Shown here: positions 46,057 through 56,353 of the stretch, in pieces
Numbering within the stretch: the stretch's first letter is position 1
Layout: the number at the start of each line of letters is the position of its first letter
From: Cribrihabitans marinus
GTDB lineage: Bacteria; Pseudomonadota; Alphaproteobacteria; Rhodobacterales; Rhodobacteraceae
Assembly (NCBI RefSeq): GCF_900109035.1
Contig: NZ_FNYD01000015.1
Coordinates: 1 to 59,889, forward strand
DNA length: 59,889 nucleotides
Direction: 5' to 3'
Notes under the pieces: model-generated
Told to the model about the DNA's origin: nothing
The model's database searches: none
What the model saw: only the letters and a program-made list of their open reading frames with translations
Program-made: the position numbers and the translations under genes

Positions 46057-47238
46057 ATGATACCCAAGATATTCCAAAGCGAGTTTCCGGATATGGCCTA
46101 TTCAATCGACATTTCGCTGGGAGACGCGGCACCCTATTTTCGACAGCGCAGTCCCAGCAACGAATCCTATTCATTCGACAGCGCTGCCGGGCGCTACCTT
46201 GTCCTTTGTTTTTTCGGATCGGCCGGCGAGCCACACAGCCAGAAAGCCATTGAGGCCGTTCAGAAACTGCCAAGTGTCTTTGACGATAAAACCGCCAGTT
46301 TCTTCGGGGTCTGTGTCGATCCCTCGGATGAAGAGGCCGGCCGCACCTACAACAGGATTCCGGGCTACCGGACCTTCTGGGATTTCGATCTTTCGGTCAG
46401 CAAGCTCTATGGCGCCGCGGATACCGAAGCAGTGCCAAACGATTCCTCGCACGTCTATAGAAGGTTCTGGGTTGTCATCGATCCGACCATGCGGGTGATG
46501 AGGGTTTTCGGGTTCAAAAAGGATCTGAGCGACATACCGGAAGTGATGAATTACCTGCAATCCCTTCCGCCACCGAACCAATTTGCCGGGTTCGAAGTGA
46601 ATGCCCCCATACTTGTCCTGCCAAACGTGTTCGAGGAGTCGTTTTGCCGGCACCTGATCGGTCTGTATGAAGCCGATGGAGGAACCGAGTCCGGATTCGT
46701 TCGCGAAATCGACGGAAAGACCGTTGGGGTGACCGATCACAGTCACAAGTCACGACGCGACTACAACATCGAAGACGCCAGCCTCATCAGCGATTTGCGT
46801 GCCCGCTTCCTGCGCCGGGTGATCCCCGAGATCGCCAAGGTCCATCAGTACCACGTGACCCGGATGGAGCGGTATATCGTTGCCTGCTACTCCGAAGAGG
46901 ATGGTGGCCATTTCCGCCCGCATCGGGACAACACGACCAAGGGCACGGCACATCGGCGCTTCGCCGTGTCGGTGAACCTGAACGACGATTTCGATGGCGG
47001 CGAGGTGAGTTTCCCCGAATACGGGCCGCGCAGCTACAAGGCGCCGGCGGGCGGTGCCGTGGTGTTTTCGTGCTCTCTTTTGCACGCGGTGTCCAAGGTC
47101 ACGCGGGGGCGGCGTTATGCCTTCCTGCCCTTCCTCTATGACGATGCGGCGGCCGAGATCCGTCAGCAGAACAACGCGTTCCTGGGTGAAAACATCGGCG
47201 CCTACAAGGGCGGCGGCCCGCGTGAGGCGCAGGCCTGA
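46057..47238 (+). CDS. Peroxiredoxin-like / 2OG-Fe(II) oxygenase fusion
   Basis: 393 residues (start 46057; 46093 is an alternative). Residues about 20-170 resemble an AhpC/TSA thioredoxin fold, but where the peroxidatic cysteine belongs the sequence is FFGSAGEPHSQ with no Cys; Cys51 and Cys86 lie elsewhere. Residues about 180-365 are a prolyl-4-hydroxylase-type oxygenase with HRD (His289, Asp291), His343 in LLHAVS and Arg353 in GRRYAFLPF as iron and 2OG ligands. It should therefore hydroxylate or demethylate an unknown substrate, with the first domain perhaps binding. A terminator hairpin follows. Confidence 0.82.
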   Translation: MIPKIFQSEFPDMAYSIDISLGDAAPYFRQRSPSNESYSFDSAAGRYLVLCFFGSAGEPHSQKAIEAVQKLPSVFDDKTASFFGVCVDPSDEEAGRTYNRIPGYRTFWDFDLSVSKLYGAADTEAVPNDSSHVYRRFWVVIDPTMRVMRVFGFKKDLSDIPEVMNYLQSLPPPNQFAGFEVNAPILVLPNVFEESFCRHLIGLYEADGGTESGFVREIDGKTVGVTDHSHKSRRDYNIEDASLISDLRARFLRRVIPEIAKVHQYHVTRMERYIVACYSEEDGGHFRPHRDNTTKGTAHRRFAVSVNLNDDFDGGEVSFPEYGPRSYKAPAGGAVVFSCSLLHAVSKVTRGRRYAFLPFLYDDAAAEIRQQNNAFLGENIGAYKGGGPREAQA

Positions 47239-47240
47239 AC

Positions 47241-47274
47241 GCGGATCGGGGCGCGGTGACGCGCCCCGATCCGC
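47241..47274. terminator. 15-bp bidirectional terminator between convergent genes
   Basis: A perfect 15-bp stem (GCGGATCGGGGCGCG / CGCGCCCCGATCCGC) with a GTGA loop, starting 3 bp after the oxygenase stop and 10 bp before the gap stop. It has no long U tract on either side but its stability and location between convergent genes support shared termination. Confidence 0.7.
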
Positions 47275-47283
47275 ATTTCGGCG

Positions 47284-48291
47284 TCAGCCTGAAATCAGCT
47301 TGCCCATCGCCCGGCCGGTGTCCAGCATCCGGTTGGAAAAGCCCCATTCGTTGTCATACCAGCTGACCACGCGGACCAGCCCCTCGGTGGTGACGGCGGT
47401 CTGGGCGGCCGCGAAGTTCGACGAATGCGGGTCGTGGTTGTAGTCGATCGATACCGTCGGTTCGTCGCCATAATCAAGAATCCCGCGCAGATCGCCCTCG
47501 GCGGCGGCCTTCACCGCGGCGTTGATCTCGTCCACCGTGGCGCGGTTTTCCGGCACGAAGGTAAAGTCTACCAGCGACACGTTCGGCGTCGGCACGCGGA
47601 TCGCCGAGCCTTCGAGCCGGCCCTTGAGATGCGGCAGCACTTCGGAGATCGCGCGGGCCGCGCCGGTCGAGGTCGGGATCATCGACACCGCCGCTGCGCG
47701 GGCGCGGTAAAGATCCTTGTGCGGCGCGTCATGGGTGGGCTGGTCGCCGGTATAGGCGTGGATCGTGGTCATGTAGCCGGTCTTGATACCGAAGGCGTTG
47801 TCCAGAACCATGGCCAGCGGCGCCAGGCAGTTGGTGGTGCAGGACGCGTTCGAGACGATCACGTCCTCGGCGGTCAGATCCTTGTGGTTGACGCCAAAGA
47901 CCACGGTGCGGTCCGAGTCCTTGCCGGGGGCCGAGATCAGCACCCGCTGGGCGCCGCTTTTGAGCAGCATCGATGCCTTGTCGCGGGCGGTGAACAGCCC
48001 GGTGCATTCGAAGGCCACGTCGACATCGGACCAGGGCAGCTCCTCGGGGTTGCGGATGGCGGTCATGCGGATGTCCTGGCCGCCGACCTTCAGCCGCTCG
48101 GCCTCGATCTGGATCGGGGTGGTCAGGCGGCCGTGGACGCTGTCGTATTTCAGCAAATGCGCTTGCGTCTCCGGCGGGGCCAGGTCGTTCACGGCGACAA
48201 CTTCGACATCCTTGGCGCCGCTTTCGATCAGCGCGCGCAGGACGTTGCGGCCGATGCGGCCAAAGCCGTTGATCGCGATTCTCAGGGTCAT
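47284..48291 (-). CDS. gap: Glyceraldehyde-3-phosphate dehydrogenase, type I
   Basis: 335 residues, MTLRIAINGFGRIGRN at the NAD-binding start, catalytic Cys151 in SNASCTTNCLAPL and the substrate loop WYDNEWGFSNRM. It oxidises GAP to 1,3-bisphosphoglycerate in central carbon metabolism. The ATG at 48291 is preferred; the frame runs open to 48369 without family similarity. A LacI-type palindrome lies about 50 bp upstream. Confidence 0.96.
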   Translation of the reverse strand: MTLRIAINGFGRIGRNVLRALIESGAKDVEVVAVNDLAPPETQAHLLKYDSVHGRLTTPIQIEAERLKVGGQDIRMTAIRNPEELPWSDVDVAFECTGLFTARDKASMLLKSGAQRVLISAPGKDSDRTVVFGVNHKDLTAEDVIVSNASCTTNCLAPLAMVLDNAFGIKTGYMTTIHAYTGDQPTHDAPHKDLYRARAAAVSMIPTSTGAARAISEVLPHLKGRLEGSAIRVPTPNVSLVDFTFVPENRATVDEINAAVKAAAEGDLRGILDYGDEPTVSIDYNHDPHSSNFAAAQTAVTTEGLVRVVSWYDNEWGFSNRMLDTGRAMGKLISG

Positions 48292-48342
48292 GGCAGTCGC
48301 TCCGGTAAGTTGAAATGAATCCAGTTTGCGGGTCCCGCGCTT

Positions 48343-48354
48343 GTTAGCGCTAAC
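48343..48354. promoter_or_regulatory. LacI-family-like operator upstream of gap
   Basis: GTTAGCGCTAAC is a perfect 12-bp palindrome, close to the TGTTAGCGCTAACA type bound by LacI-family sugar regulators. It is 51 bp upstream of the gap ATG, a place suited to promoter control by a carbon signal. No regulator gene is adjacent. The rest of 48292-48534 shows no gene. Confidence 0.5.
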
Positions 48355-48534
48355 GAGCTGGAAAGGCAAATCCTAACTGCCCCGCCAGCGGGGCAGAAGG
48401 GGCGATCACCCGGATACGCTACTCTTCGGGGTGGCGGTTCAACAAGGGGAAGAGCGCGCGTGGCGCTGAAGGCGAAAACGGATCGACCGTCTCGGCAGTC
48501 CGGGGCGGCGCGCGCTCGCCGATGCCGGCGGCAC

Positions 48535-48565
48535 AAAAAGAAACCGCGCCTCGATGGGCGCGGTT
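48535..48565 (-). terminator. Terminator after rpmJ
   Basis: On the minus strand AACCGCGCC/GGCGCGGTT (one imperfect loop CATCGA) is followed by TTCTTTTTG. It lies about 28 bp after the rpmJ stop. Confidence 0.8.
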
Positions 48566-48592
48566 CGGGTCTTTGGTCGGGTTTGCTGGGGC

Positions 48593-48718
48593 TCAGCCCT
48601 GGCGCGCCTTGAATTTCCGCTGCGTCTTGTTGATCACGTAGACGCGGCCTTTGCGACGCACGACCCGGCAGTCGCGGTGCCGGTTCTTCAGCGAGCGAAG
48701 CGAGTTCCGAACTTTCAT
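48593..48718 (-). CDS. rpmJ: 50S ribosomal protein L36
   Basis: 41 residues, [20 protein letters not shown]..., the longer L36 type with the zinc cysteines mostly lost (one Cys remains). This form is usual in alphaproteobacteria. The gene stands alone instead of at the end of the spc operon. A GGAGAGACGGCG site precedes it and a terminator follows. Confidence 0.95.
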   Translation of the reverse strand: MKVRNSLRSLKNRHRDCRVVRRKGRVYVINKTQRKFKARQG

Positions 48719-48799
48719 CGCCGTCTCTCCAGTTCCTGCGGCGCGGGCCAGCGCCTGGGTTGTCGGGTGTCCCGGAGCAGGTCCGGAACAGTGAATTCA

Positions 48800-48874
48800 T
48801 GGTGGGCGATACAAGGTTCGAACTTGTGACCCCTTCGATGTCAACGAAGTGCTCTACCGCTGAGCTAATCGCCC
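48800..48874 (-). tRNA. tRNA-Val (GAC)
   Basis: 75 nt on the minus strand. Acceptor GGGCGAT/ATCGCCC, anticodon stem CTTCG/CGAAG with loop TTGACAT (anticodon GAC), T arm ACAAG-TTCGAAC-CTTGT, discriminator A, and encoded CCA (48800-48802). Complete cloverleaf. Confidence 0.97.
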
Positions 48875-49025
48875 ATGAATACCGACCCGCGCCTGACCCC
48901 ACAACGAAATGGGGCGCGGAAGCCCGCGCCGGTAGCGGGGTCTATAAAAGGAGTCGCAGGGGGGATCAAGGGCTTTTGAACGATCCGGTTTCCGGTCTAT
49001 TATTTTTTCCGAACGAGGAGTGAGC

Positions 49026-49886
49026 ATGTCCATTGCGCCCTATTATCTGTCCCTGCCGGCGGCGCGCGCATCCTGCGTCGTCTTCGCCTCCCCGCATAGC
49101 GGCAGCGATTACCCGCCCGAGTTCCTGCGCCGCTCGGTCCTGGACCGGCACGCGATTCGCAGTTCCGAGGACGCCTTTGTGGATCTGCTGTTCGAGCCGG
49201 CAACCGGCTTCGGCGCACCGTTCCTGAAGGCGGCGGCGCCCAGGGCCTATCTGGATCTCAACCGGGCCGCGGATGAGCTGGATCCGGCCCTGATCGGCGG
49301 GCTGCGCCGGCATGGTCACAACCCGCGCGTGGCCTCCGGCCTGGGGGTGATCCCGCGGGTGGTGGCCAACGGGCGCGAGATCTATCGCGGCAAGCTGGCG
49401 ATGGCCGAGGCACAGGCGCGGATCGACACGATCTGGCGGCCCTATCACGCGCGGTTGCAGTCCTTGCTGGACGAGGCGCGGGCCGATTTCGGGCAGGCGC
49501 TTCTGATCGACTGTCATTCGATGCCGCGTGAGGCGCTGGAGAGCCTGTCGCGCAGCGGTGCGCGGCGCCCCGATATCGTGCTGGGCGACCGGTTCGGTGC
49601 CTCAGCCTCGGCCGAGATCATGGAAGAGGTCGAGGCGGCCTTTGCCGGGGCGGGGTTCCGCGTGGTCCGCAACACGCCGTTTGCCGGGGCCTATGTGACG
49701 CAGGCCTATGGCCGTCCGTCCCGCAACCAGCATGCGGTTCAGGTCGAGATCGACCGCTCGCTCTATATGGACGAGAGCCGCATTCGCCCCAGTTCCGATT
49801 TCGACGGCTTTCGTGCCGCCCTGCGCACCGTCGTCGCGCGGATCGCCGTGATCGGTCAGACCCGGATGCCGATGGCCGCGGAATAG
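49026..49886 (+). CDS. N-formylglutamate amidohydrolase family protein
   Basis: 286 residues with the family pattern: FASPHSGSDYPPEF near 23, SSEDAFVDLLF, DLNRAADELDP, IDCHSMPREALE and the C-terminal AYGRPSRNQHAVQVEIDRSLYMDE. It would release formate and glutamate in histidine degradation or a related formyl-amide hydrolysis; no hut genes adjoin, so the substrate is uncertain. AGGAG at 49016-49020 fits ATG 49026 rather than the GTG at 49020. Confidence 0.9.
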   Translation: MSIAPYYLSLPAARASCVVFASPHSGSDYPPEFLRRSVLDRHAIRSSEDAFVDLLFEPATGFGAPFLKAAAPRAYLDLNRAADELDPALIGGLRRHGHNPRVASGLGVIPRVVANGREIYRGKLAMAEAQARIDTIWRPYHARLQSLLDEARADFGQALLIDCHSMPREALESLSRSGARRPDIVLGDRFGASASAEIMEEVEAAFAGAGFRVVRNTPFAGAYVTQAYGRPSRNQHAVQVEIDRSLYMDESRIRPSSDFDGFRAALRTVVARIAVIGQTRMPMAAE

Positions 49887-49901
49887 GGCCGGCCGGCGGT
49901 A

Positions 49902-51155
49902 TCAGCGCAACGCGCGGCCCTTGAGAATAGCATCCGATCCGAAGCGGCGCCGGATCTCGTCGGTGGCGCGCTCGGCCCCGGCACGGCGAATGGCGCCGGG
50001 ATCGAGCAGGTCGCCCGAGATGTCGGCCTGCGCCGCGGGCACAAGGTCGGACAAGCCGCAGCCAAGCAGGCGATATGGCCCCTGCGCGCCCACTTGGTCG
50101 AAGAGCGCCCGCGCGGTGCGATAGACGGTGTCGGCCATCTGGGTGGCGTCACGCAGGCTGAGCCGCCGGGTCAGGATGCGATGGTCGGCCCGCTTGAGCT
50201 TGAGCGTCACGACCCGGCCGGCCAGTCCCTTGGCCTTGGCGCGGTCCGACACTTTCTCGGCCATCCGCCACAGATGGCCGTCCAGCAGGTCGGGATCGGC
50301 AGTATCGCTGGAAAAGGTGGTTTCGTTCGAGATCGACTTGACCGGTTCGCGCGCATCGACACGGCGGGCGTCCTCGCCGCGCGCCAGGTGCCACAGGCGC
50401 GCGCCCATCGACCCGAAGCGGGCCACCAGCGCCTCCTGTTCCCAGCGCAGCAGGTCGGCGAAGCTGCGGATGCCCGCGGTCTCCAGCGCCGCCTGGGCCG
50501 ACGGGCCGATGCCCCAGATCAGCCGAACCGGCTTATCGCGCAGGAAATCGGCGGTCTCGGCCCTTCCGATCACCGAAAACCCGCGCGGCTTGTCCAGGTC
50601 CGAGGCGACCTTGGCCAGGAACTTGTTGTGGCTGAGCCCGATCGAACCGGTCAGGCCCAGCTCGTCCTTCATCCGCCGGACCAGCCGCGCCAGCATCACC
50701 GCCGGCGGTGCGCCATGCAGCCGTTGTGTGCCGGAGAGATCCATGAAGGCCTCGTCCAGCGACAGCGGCTGCACCACCGGGGTCAGCGCGTCCATCATGG
50801 CGCGGATCTTGCGGCTGGCCTCGGCATAGACCTCCATCCGGGGTTTGATGATCACCGCGTCGGGGCAGAGCTTGAGCGCCTGGAACATCGGCATGGCCGA
50901 GCGCACGCCGCGGATGCGCGCGACATAGCAGGCGGTCGAGACGACTCCGCGCCGGCCGCCGCCAATGATCACCGGCTTGTCGGCCAGTTCGGGATTGTCG
51001 CGCTTCTCGACCGAGGCATAGAAGGCGTCGCAATCCATATGCGCGATGGTCAGGTCGAACAGCTCGGGATGGTGCAGCAGACGCGGGCTGCCGCAGGACG
51101 GGCACCGCCGCGCAGGCGGCACCTGTTCGAAGCAGTCGCGGCAAAGACCTGGCAT
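49902..51155 (-). CDS. dinB: DNA polymerase IV with N-terminal zinc ribbon
   Basis: 417 residues. A Cys4 ribbon at the start (Cys5, Cys8, Cys18, Cys21) precedes the Y-family polymerase: catalytic Asp41 in HMDCDAFYASVE and the SLDEAF pair, then little-finger domain. It performs error-prone bypass of lesions. The ATG at 51155 has an AAGAG upstream; a TTG at 51188 would add 11 residues. No LexA box was recognised. Confidence 0.93.
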   Translation of the reverse strand: MPGLCRDCFEQVPPARRCPSCGSPRLLHHPELFDLTIAHMDCDAFYASVEKRDNPELADKPVIIGGGRRGVVSTACYVARIRGVRSAMPMFQALKLCPDAVIIKPRMEVYAEASRKIRAMMDALTPVVQPLSLDEAFMDLSGTQRLHGAPPAVMLARLVRRMKDELGLTGSIGLSHNKFLAKVASDLDKPRGFSVIGRAETADFLRDKPVRLIWGIGPSAQAALETAGIRSFADLLRWEQEALVARFGSMGARLWHLARGEDARRVDAREPVKSISNETTFSSDTADPDLLDGHLWRMAEKVSDRAKAKGLAGRVVTLKLKRADHRILTRRLSLRDATQMADTVYRTARALFDQVGAQGPYRLLGCGLSDLVPAAQADISGDLLDPGAIRRAGAERATDEIRRRFGSDAILKGRALR

Positions 51156-51255
51156 CGGTGCTACTCTTGGATCGGGGGCGGGTTGCAAACCGGCGCGGAA
51201 CGCATTTCACTCTAGCCTGTTGCGGGATCGAGCAAAAGCGGGGCAGGCCGTCGGC

Positions 51256-51657
51256 ATGGAGTTTTCCGGAGCGAAACTGGCGTTGTTCCTGGGCGCCGAT
51301 CTGCTGGTGATCCGGCGCGACAACCGGCCCGACATACCCTTTCCCGACCACCTGGACCTGCCCGGCGGTGGGCGCGAGATGGGGGAAAGCCCCGAGGCCT
51401 GCGTGCTGCGCGAGACCGCAGAGGAGGTGGGTCTGCAGCTGGACCCGGCCGAGCTGATATGGTCGCGCAACTATGTGCGCCGGTCGGGGCGCCACTGGCT
51501 CTTTGCCGCGCACAGACCGGCCGGAACGGCGCGGGATGTCCGGTTCGGGGACGAGGGGCAGGGCTGGATGATGATGTCGCCCGAGGCCTTCATGCGGCAC
51601 CCGATGACCGTGCCGTTCTTCCCCTCGCAGCTGCAGGATTACCTCGACACCACATGA
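51256..51657 (+). CDS. Nudix hydrolase
   Basis: 133 residues with an intact Nudix box: G-x5-E-x7-REtaEEvGL (GGGREMGES...RETAEEVGL). It hydrolyses nucleoside diphosphate derivatives linked to X; the substrate cannot be told. The upstream in-frame ATG at 51046 lies in the dinB antisense region and is rejected. Divergent from dinB. Confidence 0.88.
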   Translation: MEFSGAKLALFLGADLLVIRRDNRPDIPFPDHLDLPGGGREMGESPEACVLRETAEEVGLQLDPAELIWSRNYVRRSGRHWLFAAHRPAGTARDVRFGDEGQGWMMMSPEAFMRHPMTVPFFPSQLQDYLDTT

Positions 51658-51702
51658 TGCGGGTCGCGAAAGGCATGGCCGGGATGTCGAAGGAAGCGCA
51701 AA

Positions 51703-51790
51703 AGAAACCCCCGCAGTGTGCGGGGGGAGGTAACGAACCTCAGGAAGAGGAAGGTCCGTTGGGGAGTGTCTCGTTTTGAGAGTCGCCCGA
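51703..51790 (-). ncRNA. Possible C/U-rich small RNA or pyrF 3' leader with terminator
   Basis: On the minus strand the pyrF 3' flank reads CACTCCCC, CCTTCCTCTTCC, then ACCTCCCCCC followed by the hairpin CCCCCGCA/TGCGGGGG and TTTCTTTT (terminator 51709-51727). The CU-rich stretches resemble anti-Shine-Dalgarno motifs of alphaproteobacterial sRNAs. It could equally be just the pyrF terminator with an untranslated tail. No promoter was identified. Confidence 0.4.
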
Positions 51791-51867
51791 AACGGGCACA
51801 AAGGCCAGCCGCGAATGGCCGGTGTCCGGAATATGCACCGCGAATGTGCTTTTGCGGGCACAGCCCG

Positions 51868-52563
51868 TCAGAGCGCTGAAAGCTCGTCGATGATGGCCCG
51901 CGCGGCGGCCGCGGGATCGCGCGCGGCGTGCACGGGGCGGCCCACGACGATGTGGTCGGCCCCGTCCGAAACGGCGCGGCCCGGCGTGGCGATGCGCTTC
52001 TGATCGCCCAGATCGCTGCCGGCGGGGCGCACGCCGGGCGTGACGATCAACCGGCCCTGCGCCTCGGGGAGGGCGCGGATGGCGGCGGCCTCCTGTGGCG
52101 AGGCGATGACGCCGTCCGCGCCGGCCCCGAAGGCCCGGGCGGCCCTTTCCAGCACCAGGTCGGGTACCGGGCCGGGCACCATCAGCCCGGCGTCCAGGTC
52201 GCCGCGGTCAAGCGAGGTGAGGATGGTCACGGCGAGGATCTTGAGATCCTTGCCGGCGGCACCTTCCTTGGCGGCGCGGACCACATGCGGGTCGCCATGG
52301 ACCGTCAGGAAATCCAGATCGAACTGCGCCAGCCCGCGCACCGCCGCCTCGACGGTGTGGCCGATGTCAAAGAGCTTCATGTCGAGGAAGATGCGCTTGC
52401 CCTGTTCCTGCTTGAGCTCGTTGGCCAGCGCCAGCCCGCCGCCGGTCAGCATTCCCAGACCGATCTTGTAGAACGACACGGTCTCGCCCAACCGGTCGGC
52501 AAGTGTCAGCCCCGCACGGGCGTCGGGAACGTCGAGGGCAACGATCAGGCGGTCATCGGACAT
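51868..52563 (-). CDS. pyrF: Orotidine 5'-phosphate decarboxylase
   Basis: 231 residues, type I. The catalytic array DMKLFDIGHTV holds Asp61, Lys63 and Asp66; the phosphate loop VTPGVRPAGSDLGDQ and IVVGRP near the C-terminus are present. It makes UMP from OMP. The ATG at 52563 gives the family length; the longer frame to 52620 is not supported. Confidence 0.96.
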   Translation of the reverse strand: MSDDRLIVALDVPDARAGLTLADRLGETVSFYKIGLGMLTGGGLALANELKQEQGKRIFLDMKLFDIGHTVEAAVRGLAQFDLDFLTVHGDPHVVRAAKEGAAGKDLKILAVTILTSLDRGDLDAGLMVPGPVPDLVLERAARAFGAGADGVIASPQEAAAIRALPEAQGRLIVTPGVRPAGSDLGDQKRIATPGRAVSDGADHIVVGRPVHAARDPAAAARAIIDELSAL

Positions 52564-52621
52564 GGGTGGCCTCGCGGATCTGGGTCGCGCCTTCCTAGTG
52601 GCGGGTGCGGGCCGGATCAAG

Positions 52622-53323
52622 TCACCGATTGCCGTAGATCCAGTCCATGTCCGGCCTTTCGGTGCAGTACATGTGGACCCAGATATAGACGTGCTGGAAC
52701 AGCGCCGCGATCAGTGCGTTCCACGACCCGAACAGCAGGGCAATGCCCCAGAGGCCCAGGAACGCCACGCCATACATCGCATTCGAGGTGTAGCGGAACG
52801 CCCCCTTGTCCACCAGGGGCATCGCCGCGATCTCGTCGCGGAAATGGTCGCCGCCCAGGGCGCGGCGGATAGTAAAATGTACCAGCGTCGAGTGCAGCGC
52901 CCATATTGCGACGCCCAGCAAAACAACGCCCACCGCGATCTCGGCGCCGCGATAGGGGGTGATCGGAACGGTATCGGCCCAGCCGCAAAGCAGGATGGTC
53001 AGTGGGCGCGCGATCAGCAGAGGCAGGAAAAGCGCGGCCCAAACCCTCATGTCGCGGTCCCCGAAGGCCCGCGTCATCAGGTTGCGATGCAGTTGCAGGC
53101 GGAACACGATCGCGACGAGGACCTGATGCAGGATGGCGAGCGAGATCGAAAGAGTGGCCCACGCACCGGCAGTCAACCCCAGCAGCCGGGGCGCGTGCGG
53201 CGGCTCTATCAGCAGGGCGAGCGCTCCGATGGCCAGAAGCAGGGCAAGCCCGGCATGTTGCGGTTGGCCTTCGAGCATGTCGGCGAAACTGCTGCGTGCA
53301 CGGATAGCCTGTAAACGGGACAT
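52622..53323 (-). CDS. PEMT/ICMT-like membrane methyltransferase family protein
   Basis: 233 residues with about five membrane helices. The C-terminal half has RYTSNAMYGVAFLGLWGIALLFGS and the terminal ERPDMDWIYG, resembling phospholipid N-methyltransferase (PEMT/CHO2-type) proteins. It might methylate phosphatidylethanolamine derivatives, a route to phosphatidylcholine in these bacteria, but the SAM-binding residues were not verified. Confidence 0.65.
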   Translation of the reverse strand: MSRLQAIRARSSFADMLEGQPQHAGLALLLAIGALALLIEPPHAPRLLGLTAGAWATLSISLAILHQVLVAIVFRLQLHRNLMTRAFGDRDMRVWAALFLPLLIARPLTILLCGWADTVPITPYRGAEIAVGVVLLGVAIWALHSTLVHFTIRRALGGDHFRDEIAAMPLVDKGAFRYTSNAMYGVAFLGLWGIALLFGSWNALIAALFQHVYIWVHMYCTERPDMDWIYGNR

Positions 53324-53443
53324 GGCTTCAGCCTAGCGCGGCCGGGCATTGGATGCAAAAGGCCGGTTCTTGCGGCTCGCGGGTCAACGCGCTCTTGCCG
53401 TCCCGGACAGGGCCGGCCACCAGCGATATTCCTCTCACGCCCA

Positions 53444-53472
53444 CTTGAAGCCCTTGTTTGGCCTTCCCATTT
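53444..53472 (+). promoter_or_regulatory. Sigma-32-like heat-shock promoter before clpB
   Basis: CTTGAA (53444-53449), then 16 bases and CCCATTT (53466-53472), close to the sigma-32 consensus CTTGAA-N13-17-CCCCATNT. It lies 78 bp upstream of the clpB ATG, consistent with heat control of this chaperone. Confidence 0.6.
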
Positions 53473-53549
53473 CAATACCGAGGCCCACATCCCGGCGTGC
53501 TGCTGAGCAGGCGCCAGCAACCGATGGGCGCTTGCAAAAGGAGACAGGC

Positions 53550-56168
<2,619 letters not shown>

Positions 56169-56190
56169 GCATCCTGCCCAAGGAATGATG

Positions 56191-56222
56191 AAAGGCCCCG
56201 GCGACTGTCCGGGGCCTTTTTT
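56191..56222 (+). terminator. Terminator after clpB
   Basis: An 11-bp stem AAAGGCCCCGG / CCGGGGCCTTT with a CGACTGT loop followed by TTT. Typical intrinsic terminator. Confidence 0.88.
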
Positions 56223-56353
56223 GTCAGGTGTCCAGTGACCGGTTCGGAGCCGCCGATTCCAGGCACCTGCCAAATTGCGGTCGCGCGGTCCGTGCTTGAT
56301 CGTCTCACGGTTCCCGCCCAATCTGTGCGCAGCGGCCCAACCGGAGCACGCAA

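Noticed and set aside
51658-51779. Short ATG frame after the Nudix gene
   Set aside because: No ribosome-binding site; the DNA forms the minus-strand terminator hairpin of pyrF.
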